This document shows positions 23,337-31,241 of a stretch of DNA of 37,639 bases, piece after piece. The position numbers were made by a program, and so were the translations under genes. Each line of letters opens with the position of its first letter. Position 1 is the stretch's first letter. The notes under the pieces were generated by a model. The model was given only the letters and a program-made list of their open reading frames with translations, had not been told where the DNA came from and ran no database searches. This DNA comes from Eggerthellaceae bacterium (lineage in GTDB: Bacteria; Actinomycetota; Coriobacteriia; Coriobacteriales; Eggerthellaceae): assembly GCA_030524475.1 (NCBI GenBank), contig JAUNGO010000019.1, positions 1-37,639 of the forward strand, read 5' to 3'.

Positions 23337-24690
23337 CGCCGCCTTCCGCGCCCGCGTCTGCGGCTGCGGGGTTGCCCGCGCCCGCGTCTGCGCCCGCGCC
23401 CGCCGCCAACGCGTCGGCGCGCAGCGCCACCGACTCGGCGTGCGCCCACAAGCCCTCGTGACGCGCTATTTGCATGATGGCCTGCGCGTCGTTTTTGAGC
23501 GCTGCAGCCGAGAACTGGATGATCGACGACTTCTTCACGAACTCGTCAACCGAAAGCGGACTCGCGTAGCGCGCCGTGCCGCCCGTGGGCAGCGTGTGGT
23601 TGGGGCCGGCCACGTAGTCGCCCACGGCCTCGGGCGTCCACGCGCCCAGGAAGATGGCGCCCGCGTTGCGGATGGAGCCGAGGTACTCCATCGCGTGGGC
23701 CACGTGCATCTCCAGGTGCTCAGGTGCGATCACGTTCACGGCCTCGAGCGCGGCATCCATGCTCGGGCACACCACGATGAGCCCCTGCCCGTCAAGCGAC
23801 GCGCGCGTGATCTCGGCGCGGGTCGAGCGTGCCATGTGCCTCTCGATGGCTGCCTCTACCGCGTCGGCGTATTCGTTGGAGAACGTGACCAGGTAGCACG
23901 CCGCCAGCGGGTCGTGCTCGGCCTGTGCCATGAGGTCGATGGCGACAAGCTCGGGCTCGGCGGTCTCGTCCGCCACCACGCACACCTCGGAGGGACCGGC
24001 GATCATGTCGATCCCCACGTCGCCCGACACGATCTTCTTCGCCGCCGCCACGTACGCATTGCCCGGGCCGGTGATCTTGTCGACCGGCGCGATGCTCTCG
24101 GTGCCGTACGCCAAAGCGCCGATGGCCTGTGCGCCGCCCACCGTGTAGATCTCCGTCACGCCCGCGATCTTGCACGCCGTCAGGATGGCCGCGTCCAGCG
24201 TGCCGTCCTTGGTCGGCGGCGTCACGCACACGATGCGCTTCACCCCCGCCACCTTCGCCGGCAGCGCGTTCATCAGCACGGTCGAGGGGTAAAGCGCGCG
24301 CCCACCGGGCACGTAGATGCCCACCGAGTCGAGCGGCGTCACCTTTGCGCCCACGATGGCGCCGTCGGCGCGCGTGTAAATCCAGCTTTGCTGCACCTGG
24401 CGCTCGTGGAAGTCGCGAATCTGGCGCGCCGCGTGCTTGAGCGCGTCGACCGTGGCGGGGTCGACCTGCGCCTCGGCGGCATCGATTGCCTCCTTCGGCA
24501 CGCGGAAACTCTCCACGCGCACGCCGTCGAACTTCTCCGTGAAGTCGCGCAGGGCCTTATCACCCCGCGTGCGCACCTCCTCGATGATCGACGCTGCCGC
24601 CTCGAGCGCGCCCGCATTGAAGGCGCCCGTGCGGTTGATGAGCGAGCTTTCGAACCGCTCGCCGGGGTTTAAGGTGATGCGACGCATCAT
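23323..24690 (-). CDS. hisD: Histidinol dehydrogenase HisD with Ala/Gly-rich tail
   Basis: This 455-residue zinc enzyme oxidises histidinol to histidine in two NAD-dependent steps. Motifs include [41 protein letters not shown], and the C-terminal catalytic/zinc region [20 protein letters not shown]. The last 30 or so residues ([19 protein letters not shown]...) are low complexity and beyond the usual end of the family, encoded by repeated GCCCGCGTCTGC-like units. The start is the first of two adjacent ATGs (24690), with AAGGAG 9 nt upstream. It overlaps hisC and lies 117 nt after hisZG. Confidence 0.95.
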   Translation of the reverse strand: MMRRITLNPGERFESSLINRTGAFNAGALEAAASIIEEVRTRGDKALRDFTEKFDGVRVESFRVPKEAIDAAEAQVDPATVDALKHAARQIRDFHERQVQQSWIYTRADGAIVGAKVTPLDSVGIYVPGGRALYPSTVLMNALPAKVAGVKRIVCVTPPTKDGTLDAAILTACKIAGVTEIYTVGGAQAIGALAYGTESIAPVDKITGPGNAYVAAAKKIVSGDVGIDMIAGPSEVCVVADETAEPELVAIDLMAQAEHDPLAACYLVTFSNEYADAVEAAIERHMARSTRAEITRASLDGQGLIVVCPSMDAALEAVNVIAPEHLEMHVAHAMEYLGSIRNAGAIFLGAWTPEAVGDYVAGPNHTLPTGGTARYASPLSVDEFVKKSSIIQFSAAALKNDAQAIMQIARHEGLWAHAESVALRADALAAGAGADAGAGNPAAADAGAEGGDAHE

Positions 24691-24760
24691 AGTTGCATGC
24701 TCCTTGCCGTTGAAATCGTGCTTGTTGAGTTTACCAGGTGAACGTGTCGGGTGGGTTACG

Positions 24761-24797
24761 CATGACAAACGACCTGTCCCCTTGTCACGCTTGTCAC
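24761..24797. repeat. REP-like repeat, copy B
   Basis: Contains GACAAACGACCTGTCCCCTT followed by a second CTTGTCAC unit, in the hisZG-hisD gap and in inverted orientation to copy A. Confidence 0.7.
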
Positions 24798-24807
24798 ACC
24801 GCCTCCG

Positions 24808-26712
24808 CTACTGCGACTTGCCCGCGATGGGCTCATACGTGGCGCCCTCGGCGTGTCGGGCGAGCGCGCGCGCCAACGCCTCGATGCGGCTATCGGTGCG
24901 GAAGGCGCAGGTGTTGGCGAAAAACCGCGCCGTGGACGACAGCACCTCCTCCACGATCACCAGGTTGTTCTCACGCAGCGTGGTGCCCGTGGCGGTGATG
25001 TCGACGATGCGCTCGGCCATGCCCGTGAGCGGCGCCAACTCGATGTTGCCGTGCAGCTTCACGATTTCCACCTGCACGCCGGTTTTCGCGTAGTGCGCAG
25101 ACGTGATGTTGGGATACTTCGTCGCCACGCGTATCGAGCCGAGCTTGCGGTAGTGCTCGTCGACGGATTCAGCCGCGCCGGCGGGTTCCGCCACCACGAA
25201 ACGGCATTCGCCGAACTTGAGGTCCACCAGCTCCACCACCTCAGGCGCCGCCTCAAGCAGCGAGTCCTTCCCGCAGATGCCGCAGTCGGCAGCACCCAGC
25301 GCCACGAACACCGGCGCGTCGGAGGGGCGCACGATGATGAAGTCGACGCCCGGGTTGCTGATAATGAGCTGCCGGCCCGGGTTCGCAAGCCCCGTGGTGT
25401 CCAGCCCCGCCGCCGCCAAACACTCGATGGCGTCGGCGTTGAGCGAGCCTTTGGGAACGGCCACGCGTAGGTTGCGAGAAAGGCCATCCCCCGTTTTCGG
25501 CAACGTCAGCGAGAAGCCGTCCAGTGCGCCAGATTGCGGGGAAAGCCCGAGGAAACCTACTTCGGTAGGCGACGAGGGCTTGGAGCCGCAAGATGGCGTG
25601 CTGGACGGCTTCGCAGCGTCAGCTCGTCCGTTCGTCCCGTCAGGGCGAACGGAGCAAGAGGCTCCTGAGCGTAGTCCCTCGTCACTTTCGCCGCCCTGCG
25701 CTCCGACCGCGCGACCTTCCATCGCCGCAGCCGCCATCACTTGTTCCAGGTAGAACGCAAACCCTGCCGCCGGGTGTTCTGCGCCGTAGGCGCCGATCAT
25801 GTGGTCGTAGCGGCCGCCCGAGCCAAGCGGCGAGCCCACGTGCGGCGAGTAGGCGGCGAACACGACGCCCGTGTAGTAGTCGAACGAGCTCATCACCGAG
25901 AAGTCGACGATGACGCGCGCCGCAAGCCCCGCCGCGCTCAAGCGCGCAAACACGCGCTCGAAGTCGTCGAGGCCGTCGGTGCACCCGAGCGGCGCCACCA
26001 GCGCGCGCACGGCGTCGATGGCCTCCGCCCCGCCGCGAATGCGCGGCAGCGCGCGGATGGCGTCGGCGTAGGCGGGCGCCACGCCCGTCACGTCCACGTC
26101 GATGGCGCTGGCGTCAAGGCTGGTCAGGCGGTCAAGCTCCACGAAATCGGAGGCGTGATAGGCGTCGAGCACCGCCGCCTTCCACGCTGCGTTCGCACCC
26201 GACCGGTTAAGCAGCGCGCGCAGCACGCCCACCGTAGCGACCGCCAGCGTGAACGTTTGCACGCCCGCCGTTTGCACCGCTTCGGCGAACAAGCTGACCA
26301 CCTCGGTGTCGGCGTCGACGCCCGCCTCGCCGATAAGCTCGATGCCAAACTGCGTCATCTCGCGCGCGTCAGCCTGCGCGTCGGCCTCCGTCTCGCGGAA
26401 CACGCGCTGCGTGTAGCGGAAGCGCAAAGGCCCTTCCACGTTGCGCAGGCGCGTGGCGCACATGCGAGCGATCTGCAGCGTGACGTCGGGACGCATGGCC
26501 AGAAGGTCGCCGCGCGAGTCGAAGAACTTGAACGACGAGCCGGGCAGACGGCCGCCCGCCTGCATGACGTCCATCACCTCGAGCGTGGGCGTCTCGATGG
26601 GAAGGTACCCGCGGTCGGCGAACAGCTGCTGCACCGCGCGCGTGATGCCCTCGCGGGCGATGGCCTCCTGCGAAAGCACGTCGCGGAAGCCCGTTGGGGT
26701 AACCAAGTTCAC
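24808..26712 (-). CDS. hisZG: HisZ-HisG fusion: ATP phosphoribosyltransferase with regulatory domain
   Basis: This 634-residue protein catalyses and controls the first step of histidine synthesis. Residues 1-335 are HisZ, a HisRS-like domain (TPTGFRDVL, TLEVMDVM, AMRPDVTLQIAR, RYTQRVFRE, GSGGRYDHMIGAYG). Residues about 410-634 are short-form HisG (LRVAVPKGSLNADAI, CGICGKDSLLE, VDITATGTTLRENNL). The linker of about 70 residues is Ser/Pro/Gly-rich and is encoded by a two-hairpin palindromic element, which therefore lies in frame within a working gene. The start is a GTG at 26712 with AAGGA 7 nt upstream; an ATG at 26772 has no usable site. It opens the operon. Confidence 0.93.
   Translation of the reverse strand: MNLVTPTGFRDVLSQEAIAREGITRAVQQLFADRGYLPIETPTLEVMDVMQAGGRLPGSSFKFFDSRGDLLAMRPDVTLQIARMCATRLRNVEGPLRFRYTQRVFRETEADAQADAREMTQFGIELIGEAGVDADTEVVSLFAEAVQTAGVQTFTLAVATVGVLRALLNRSGANAAWKAAVLDAYHASDFVELDRLTSLDASAIDVDVTGVAPAYADAIRALPRIRGGAEAIDAVRALVAPLGCTDGLDDFERVFARLSAAGLAARVIVDFSVMSSFDYYTGVVFAAYSPHVGSPLGSGGRYDHMIGAYGAEHPAAGFAFYLEQVMAAAAMEGRAVGAQGGESDEGLRSGASCSVRPDGTNGRADAAKPSSTPSCGSKPSSPTEVGFLGLSPQSGALDGFSLTLPKTGDGLSRNLRVAVPKGSLNADAIECLAAAGLDTTGLANPGRQLIISNPGVDFIIVRPSDAPVFVALGAADCGICGKDSLLEAAPEVVELVDLKFGECRFVVAEPAGAAESVDEHYRKLGSIRVATKYPNITSAHYAKTGVQVEIVKLHGNIELAPLTGMAERIVDITATGTTLRENNLVIVEEVLSSTARFFANTCAFRTDSRIEALARALARHAEGATYEPIAGKSQ
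25504..25655. repeat. Two-hairpin palindromic element inside hisZG
   Basis: Arms at 25513-25531 and 25594-25612 pair at 17 of 19 positions, with nested AAGCCC/GGGCTT and CCTAC-TTCG-GTAGG. A second hairpin joins CCGTTCG (25628-25634) to CGAACGG (25646-25652) around TCCCGTCAGGG. It is in the same orientation as the element between hisB and hisH and is translated as the linker, about residues 354-401. Confidence 0.78.
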
Positions 26713-26790
26713 AGTCAATTCCTTTTCGTATGCGCAGCCTGCCCGCACGTCCGACGGCGCGCGGGCAGACATCTCCGTGTTGCGTTCGTT

Positions 26791-26818
26791 ACTTTAGCAC
26801 AGTAGAGTAATAAAGCAA
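26791..26818 (-). promoter_or_regulatory. Promoter of the histidine operon
   Basis: Minus-strand TTGCTT (26813-26818) and TAAAGT (26791-26796) are 16 nt apart, with TGTGC directly before the -10 (extended -10). The start site would lie about 70 nt before the GTG start. The rest of the 26713-26950 gap shows nothing recognisable, and no histidine-leader peptide was seen. Confidence 0.5.
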
Positions 26819-26950
26819 TAAGAATCACGTCAAGTATACGAAAAGAAACCGAGGGCGGCCGCTCATCGGCTGCTATTTCACCGATTCAATAGGTAAGTCA
26901 CCCACGCGCATAAGTTGAGGAAGTCGAACGCAAGGCGCGCGCCGCCGCGT

Positions 26951-27718
26951 CTACAAATAAACCCCTCGAAGCACGGAAAGGTCCGACAGCAGAGCGCCGC
27001 GCTCCTTTCTGTTCGTGACCGTCGCCGCATAAGAGCCGAAATCGGCCAAAAACTTCTCTGCATCCGCCCTCATCTGACCATCAAGCTCCAGGCGTTCCCC
27101 TCCTGCCAGCAGCCTTGACAAACGGGCGACATCAATCCGATGCTTCCTGAGGTCCTTTTGGCTATAGTGACGTCCCTCTCGATACTTGTCGTTGATGTCG
27201 ATATGGGCACGCATCTTGAGGGGAATGATGTGGACGGCGGACAGCAGCGGCACGCCGCTTACCTGCGCAACGTTGTCGCGAATAAACTCATAATAGCCTT
27301 CGTTCAGTATTATTGCCGAAAGGCTTGAAACAGACTCGTCGAAAGGAAGCGGCGCAACCTCCGAGGACTCGTCCTCCAAGAGAAAACCAGGGTGCTTGGC
27401 GAAAAGCTCGATTTGGGCGGGGTGCGTCACACGGGCATCGACGCTTTTAGGCAAGTTGAAGCGATAGTACGTGCACTTGCCCTCGTCGCGCTTGCCGCAA
27501 ACGTAGCCCCCGCTGCGGACAAACGACCAGAAGTCCTCGGCAAACGAGGCGTCACACCTCTCTGCCAGAACAACGACGTCCAAATCCTCGGTGGCCCTGA
27601 AAGACTGCCCAGCTTGGTCGAACAAGATGCTGCAGGCGCCGCCGCCGATGAGGACGTAATCGCCCGCATGATCCTTCATTGCGTCCTTGAAAACCTCTAT
27701 CCCCTGAACTACCGGCAT
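26951..27718 (-). CDS. AbiEii-like nucleotidyltransferase, putative toxin
   Basis: This 255-residue protein has a nucleotidyltransferase core: DYVLIGGGACSILF followed by SFRATEDLDVVVL, where D45 and D47 form the metal-binding DxD after the R-x-T-x-D pattern seen in AbiEii/DUF6036 proteins. A later helical region (IIPLKMRAHIDINDKYREGRHYSQKDL) is also typical, with the KDLxD-like site. In type IV AbiE systems such enzymes inactivate tRNA and cause growth arrest. The ATG at 27718 has GGAGGAG and overlaps the upstream gene by 10 nt, fitting translational coupling to its antitoxin. Function is inferred from family and context. Confidence 0.72.
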   Translation of the reverse strand: MPVVQGIEVFKDAMKDHAGDYVLIGGGACSILFDQAGQSFRATEDLDVVVLAERCDASFAEDFWSFVRSGGYVCGKRDEGKCTYYRFNLPKSVDARVTHPAQIELFAKHPGFLLEDESSEVAPLPFDESVSSLSAIILNEGYYEFIRDNVAQVSGVPLLSAVHIIPLKMRAHIDINDKYREGRHYSQKDLRKHRIDVARLSRLLAGGERLELDGQMRADAEKFLADFGSYAATVTNRKERGALLSDLSVLRGVYL

Positions 27719-28734
27719 ATCTCCTCCTTGAGTTGCTCGACGGCGTCTTCGAAGCGAACATCGCCGGTGTTCAGACTTGAAACCTCCGCGTAAAGGGAAA
27801 AAGAATCCACGCAGTCCAGGGCACAGGGATGCGAATCCGCCCTACTTCCCGCGTCAACCGGGTAAAGCCACTCCTCCACGACCAAGGGTGCCTCCTCGTA
27901 CCACTGCGCCTCGCGCCAAGCGGAGCCAACGGCATCGGCGAGGGACGCGACGTCGTCCGCGTCCATCATCACCGTCGTCCTTGCTGGATCACGGGCCAAA
28001 TCAGAAAACTCGGCCAGCGCACTCTCACCAGACAACTTGGCGCCAGCCTTCTTTAAGGCAGCAAAATCCACCGCCGCGGCGATGCGATGCGTCTTGGCGA
28101 CGGGGGACGAGATGTAGGACTCGAACGCCTCAAGCGCCTCCCGCTTGGTGATTCCGCCAGGCAGCCTCAGGACGCGGCTCTTTCCCTCGCTTACCACAAA
28201 CGACGGCGCGATCGCCTCTATCTCGGACAGGTACTTCGTGACGCTGGCGTTGCTCTTTCCCGTCCGCTCGGCCAGTTGCCCGGCGCTGCAGCCCTCCCAT
28301 AAGCCGCTCAAAAGGTTGAAGAGCATCCGCTGGGCCTGGGGGGACAGCCTGCTCGGAACCGGCAAGGGGCGCTCCGACGAGATAACCGCCCCCAAAAACG
28401 GGAGCAAGGCGTTGTCGGCGTCTTTGATGTAGGGAATCCCCTCGCTTGCGAAGGCCCGCCTCATCCCGACGTCGATCCCATCCCAGCATACGGCCAGCGG
28501 CTCCGAACTGACGGCCGCGAAGGCGCCGACCAGGTTCCTGGAGCTGATCACGGTGGGCCGCTCCCTCGGGAGAGCCGCAAGAAAGCGGCCTTGGTCGGAG
28601 TTCCCAAGCTGCGCTTCGCGAATGTCGAACCTCTCCCGATGAAACCTCGGCAACTTGCTTGCAAGGGGAGACTCTTCCCCGATGCGGAGGGGCATGGAGA
28701 AAAGCCTTTCGGGGGTTCTGCTTACGAGCGTCAT
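27709..28734 (-). CDS. Winged-helix protein, putative antitoxin paired with the nucleotidyltransferase
   Basis: This 341-residue protein has a predicted winged helix-turn-helix at about 125-185 (LSPQAQRMLFNLLSGLWEG, then CSAGQLAERTGKSNASVTKYLSEIEAI, then a beta wing). Other parts are not recognised; there is no membrane segment. It lies directly upstream of and overlaps the nucleotidyltransferase gene, as AbiEi-type antitoxins do, though the length and N-terminal wing arrangement differ from classical AbiEi. Its promoter contains several TGAAATGA-like boxes, consistent with autorepression. The ATG at 28734 has GAGGTG 7 nt upstream. A restriction- or phage-defence role is possible but not shown. 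Confidence 0.65.
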   Translation of the reverse strand: MTLVSRTPERLFSMPLRIGEESPLASKLPRFHRERFDIREAQLGNSDQGRFLAALPRERPTVISSRNLVGAFAAVSSEPLAVCWDGIDVGMRRAFASEGIPYIKDADNALLPFLGAVISSERPLPVPSRLSPQAQRMLFNLLSGLWEGCSAGQLAERTGKSNASVTKYLSEIEAIAPSFVVSEGKSRVLRLPGGITKREALEAFESYISSPVAKTHRIAAAVDFAALKKAGAKLSGESALAEFSDLARDPARTTVMMDADDVASLADAVGSAWREAQWYEEAPLVVEEWLYPVDAGSRADSHPCALDCVDSFSLYAEVSSLNTGDVRFEDAVEQLKEEICR

Positions 28735-28745
28735 GGTTCATCACC

Positions 28746-28790
28746 TCATTTCACTGTCATTTTAGCACATATTGAAATGACGATGAAATG
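28746..28790 (-). promoter_or_regulatory. Promoter with repeated TGAAATGA operator boxes
   Basis: TCATTTCA (28746-28753), GTCATTTT (28756-28763), TGAAATGA (28773-28780) and ATGAAATG (28783-28790) are four copies of one box, two in each direction. They surround an extended -10 (TGCTAAAAT; box 28759-28764) on the minus strand. The layout suits cooperative autorepression by the antitoxin. Confidence 0.6.
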
Positions 28791-28809
28791 TATCTTGGGA
28801 TAAGAGATA

Positions 28810-28845
28810 GTGTGTAAGAATTAAATACCTTTAATTCTTACACAC
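28810..28845. terminator. 16-bp perfect A/T-rich inverted repeat
   Basis: GTGTGTAAGAATTAAA (28810-28825) pairs perfectly with 28830-28845 across a 4-nt loop. It lies between the putative toxin-antitoxin promoter and the larC end. There is no clear T-tract, so it could be a terminator-like hairpin or a dyad operator. A smaller dyad CCGAAT/ATTCGG lies at about 28855-28878. Confidence 0.45.
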
Positions 28846-28985
28846 ATATTTCGACCGAATAAAGCAGACTTAATTCGGTAGCCAAGGATACGCCGCGATT
28901 CCGCACGCCAGCGACAGCAACCCCCTACCAAAGCAAGCGTCCATCAGCTCTCGCGTCCCACAAAAAGAACCTGCGACGCGTGCCG

Positions 28986-29852
28986 CTACTCCACGGGTTC
29001 GATGAGCAGGGCGCGCAGGATGCCGGGGGTTTCGTAGGCGCGCTTGCCGGCGCCCATGCCGACGCGTTGGACGGTGAAGCGCTCGGGCAGCTCGGTCGTT
29101 GTGCGCACGGCCGACACCGCCGCCGCGCCCGTCGGCGTGACGAGCTCGCCTTGCACGTCGAGAACCCGCAGGGCGATGTTGTGCGCCGCGGCGATGTTGA
29201 CGACCGCCGGCACGGGCACGGGAATGACGCCGTGCTGGCAGCGCACAGTGCCCTTGCCCTCCGCCAAGTCGGTCACCACTACGCCGTCGACCTGCAGACT
29301 GTCGAGCGCAACCGCGATGGCAACCACGTCGGCGATGGAGTCGACCGCCCCCACCTCGTGGAAGTGCACCTGGTCGGCGGTGGTACCGTGCGCCTTCGCC
29401 TCGGCCTCGGCGATGATCTCGAAGATGCGGTGCGCTATGGCGCGGGCGCCCTCGGTCATGTCGGCCGCGTTGATGATGGCGGAAATCTCCACCATGCCGC
29501 GATGCTCGTGGATGTGATGATGGTTGTGGTCGTGAGCGCTGTCGTGTTCGCCGTACGCATGCGCATGGGCGCCATCGTGCGCGTGCCCGGGTTCGCCGCC
29601 GTCGCAACCGTGCCCGTGCAGGTACTCCATGTCGTGGTCATGGTTCTCGTGCGCGGCGTCGAGCACCACGTCGAAGTCGCACACGTCAAGCCCCGACTTC
29701 GTCACGCGCGAGATGCGCACCTCAAAACCGTCCACCGGCAAGCTCGCCAGCGCGCGCCGCACCGCCGCCTCGTCGGCGCCCGCGTCAAGCAGCGCCGCCG
29801 CGCACATATCGCCGCTGATTCCCGACGAGCACTCCAAGTACAACAAAGTCAT
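28986..29852 (-). CDS. larC: LarC-type nickel-insertion protein, N-terminal (LarC1) domain only, with histidine-rich loop
   Basis: This 288-residue protein starts LLYLECSSGISGDMCAAALLD, the LarC signature, with VHFHEVGAVDSIADVVA and a final GMGAGKRAYETPGILRALL. LarC is a CTP-dependent cyclometallase that inserts nickel into the pincer cofactor. Full LarC is about 420 residues with a second LarC2 domain. Here translation ends after LarC1, and no LarC2-like sequence follows in any frame over the next 120 nt. A loop at about 68-117 holds some 20 histidines and probably stores or passes nickel. It lies 16 nt downstream of larB. Confidence 0.87.
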   Translation of the reverse strand: MTLLYLECSSGISGDMCAAALLDAGADEAAVRRALASLPVDGFEVRISRVTKSGLDVCDFDVVLDAAHENHDHDMEYLHGHGCDGGEPGHAHDGAHAHAYGEHDSAHDHNHHHIHEHRGMVEISAIINAADMTEGARAIAHRIFEIIAEAEAKAHGTTADQVHFHEVGAVDSIADVVAIAVALDSLQVDGVVVTDLAEGKGTVRCQHGVIPVPVPAVVNIAAAHNIALRVLDVQGELVTPTGAAAVSAVRTTTELPERFTVQRVGMGAGKRAYETPGILRALLIEPVE

Positions 29853-29868
29853 ACGAGCGAAAACCTTT

Positions 29869-30561
29869 CTATCGGCTCCCCAAATGATTAATCAAACTTG
29901 CTTGATACGCCGCGCCGAAGCCGTTGTCGATGTTCACCACCGACACCCCGCTCGCGCACGAGTTCAACATGGCGAGCAGCGCCGCAACGCCACCGAACGA
30001 CGCGCCGTAGCCCACGCTCGTGGGCACCGCGATGACCGGGCACGACACCATGCCGCCCACCACGCTGGCAAGCGCGCCTTCCATGCCCGCCACGGCGATG
30101 ACTACCTGCGCCCGCGCCAAGTCGTCGGCGCACGCCAGCAGCCGATGGATGCCCGCCACGCCCACGTCGAACAGGCGCACCACCTCGTTTCCGAGGAACT
30201 GCGCTGTAAGCGCCGCCTCCTCGGCCACGGGAAGGTCGCTCGTGCCCGCCACGGCGATGACGATCGTGCCGTCGCCGTCGGGCTCGGGCACGCCACCCAC
30301 AACCCCGATGCGCGCCTGGTCGCAGTAGGTGAACGCCGGCGCGTCGGCGTCCCACATCGCCTCAACCTCGGCGGCCTTTTCCGTATCGAGGCGCGTGATG
30401 AGCACGCGTGCCTGTCCCGCGTCGACAAGCGCGCGAGCAATACCTACGATCTGCTCAGGCGTTTTTCCCTCGCCGTAAACAACCTCGCCCACGCCCTGGC
30501 GATCAGCCCGCGCCACGTCGGCCCGTGCATACCCCAAGTCGATAAAGCCCGTCGCGCTCAC
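29869..30561 (-). CDS. larB: LarB, pyridinium-3,5-biscarboxylic acid mononucleotide synthase
   Basis: This 230-residue protein has the LarB layout: an N-terminal region with LGYARADVARADRQGVGEVVYGEGKTPEQI, then a PurE-like (AIR carboxylase) domain with VAGTSDLPVAEEAA, DVGVAGIHRLL, VAVAGMEGALASVVGGM and PTSVGYGASFGG. LarB carboxylates and hydrolyses nicotinic acid adenine dinucleotide as the first step to the nickel-pincer cofactor, so it draws on the NAD pool. The start overlaps the merR stop by four bases (ATGA). larC follows. No larA (lactate racemase) gene is in the window. Confidence 0.92.
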   Translation of the reverse strand: MSATGFIDLGYARADVARADRQGVGEVVYGEGKTPEQIVGIARALVDAGQARVLITRLDTEKAAEVEAMWDADAPAFTYCDQARIGVVGGVPEPDGDGTIVIAVAGTSDLPVAEEAALTAQFLGNEVVRLFDVGVAGIHRLLACADDLARAQVVIAVAGMEGALASVVGGMVSCPVIAVPTSVGYGASFGGVAALLAMLNSCASGVSVVNIDNGFGAAYQASLINHLGSR

Positions 30562-30962
30562 TGCGCCGCCTCCGCGTCACCCTCGGCGCCGAGCATCGAC
30601 GTCTCGCACGGCAGCACGATGTCCTCGTAGTGCTCGATTTTGTAGTCGAGCCGATCAAGCGCCGCCTGCAGCTCCGCCAAGCGCCCGCGAATCGCGTCGC
30701 GCTGACGCTCAAGCAGCGCCTTGCGCGCGGGAACCGTTTCCGCGCCCTGGTCGTAAAGTTCCATGTACTCGCCGAGCGTCTCGATCGACACGCCCGCGCC
30801 ACGCATGCACTTGATGAACTCGACGGTGCGGCACGCCGCCTCGTCGTAGTCGCGGATGCCGCTTTCGTTGCGCGGCACGTGCCGCAAAAGCCCCGCGCGC
30901 TCGTAGTAGCGCAGCGTGTCGGCGGGCACGTCGTAGCGTCTACTCACCTCGGCAATCTTCAC
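30558..30962 (-). CDS. MerR-family regulator of the lar genes
   Basis: This 134-residue protein has a MerR DNA-binding domain (MKIAEVSRRYDVPADTLRYYERAGLL, then NESGIRDYDEAACRTVEFIKCMRGAGVSI), a long coiled helix, and a short tail with CETSM. The tail lacks the multi-cysteine metal site of MerR or CueR; it resembles the AdhR/NmlR subgroup. It is translationally coupled to larB, and the promoter upstream shows the long 19-bp spacer that MerR proteins act on. It is the likely regulator of its own operon; the inducer is unknown. Confidence 0.88.
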   Translation of the reverse strand: MKIAEVSRRYDVPADTLRYYERAGLLRHVPRNESGIRDYDEAACRTVEFIKCMRGAGVSIETLGEYMELYDQGAETVPARKALLERQRDAIRGRLAELQAALDRLDYKIEHYEDIVLPCETSMLGAEGDAEAAQ

Positions 30963-31008
30963 GGCTTCCCCCTTCCAAGCACCACTCTAAAATCCATTCC
31001 GCTGAAGA

Positions 31009-31039
31009 ACTATAGTACTTGGAGTTAGCTTTAAGTCAA
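31009..31039 (-). promoter_or_regulatory. MerR-type promoter of merR-larB-larC
   Basis: Minus-strand TTGACT (31034-31039) and TATAGT (31009-31014) are separated by 19 bp, longer than normal and typical of promoters that MerR proteins untwist. A dyad, ACTT..AG.TA.CT..AAGT, fills the spacer. Confidence 0.75.
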
Positions 31040-31050
31040 GAAGCTAGCGG

Positions 31051-31233
31051 CTACGGAGTGTCTTTCTTCGGACGCTCCAACTCCGAAGGCGTAGCCCTGC
31101 GAACCCGAACTGGACCAGACAGCCTTTTGCACTTCGCGTTGAAACGCTCCGTTTTACGCCTTTGCTTTCTTCTCCAAGATTCAGAGTATTCAAAAGCACC
31201 GAGAGACCCGCCTATGGAGCCTTTACTTGCCAT
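31051..31233 (-). CDS. Possible small basic protein downstream of gatB
   Basis: The frame encodes 60 residues, lysine/arginine-rich (SWRRKQRRKTERFNAKCKR), starting 8 nt after the gatB stop. The only ribosome-binding site is a GGAG at the gatB end, about 11 nt before the ATG. The codons are less GC-rich than neighbours (many AAA, TCT, AGA), and the end overlaps an imperfect hairpin (GGCTACG/CGTAGCC). I do not recognise a family. It could be a real small gene or spacer sequence. Confidence 0.35.
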   Translation of the reverse strand: MASKGSIGGSLGAFEYSESWRRKQRRKTERFNAKCKRLSGPVRVRRATPSELERPKKDTP

Positions 31234-31241
31234 GTTTGTCG

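Noticed and set aside
23340..23410. Repeated GCCCGCGTCTGC units as a CRISPR or regulatory repeat
   Set aside because: They are low-complexity codons of the HisD Ala/Gly-rich tail, without spacers.
26773..26950. Search for a histidine leader peptide or T-box before the his operon
   Set aside because: No run of His codons, no T-box-like conserved segment and no terminator hairpin was seen.
29629..30630. Plus-strand frame opposite larB
   Set aside because: No family match or start signal; larB on the other strand is clear.
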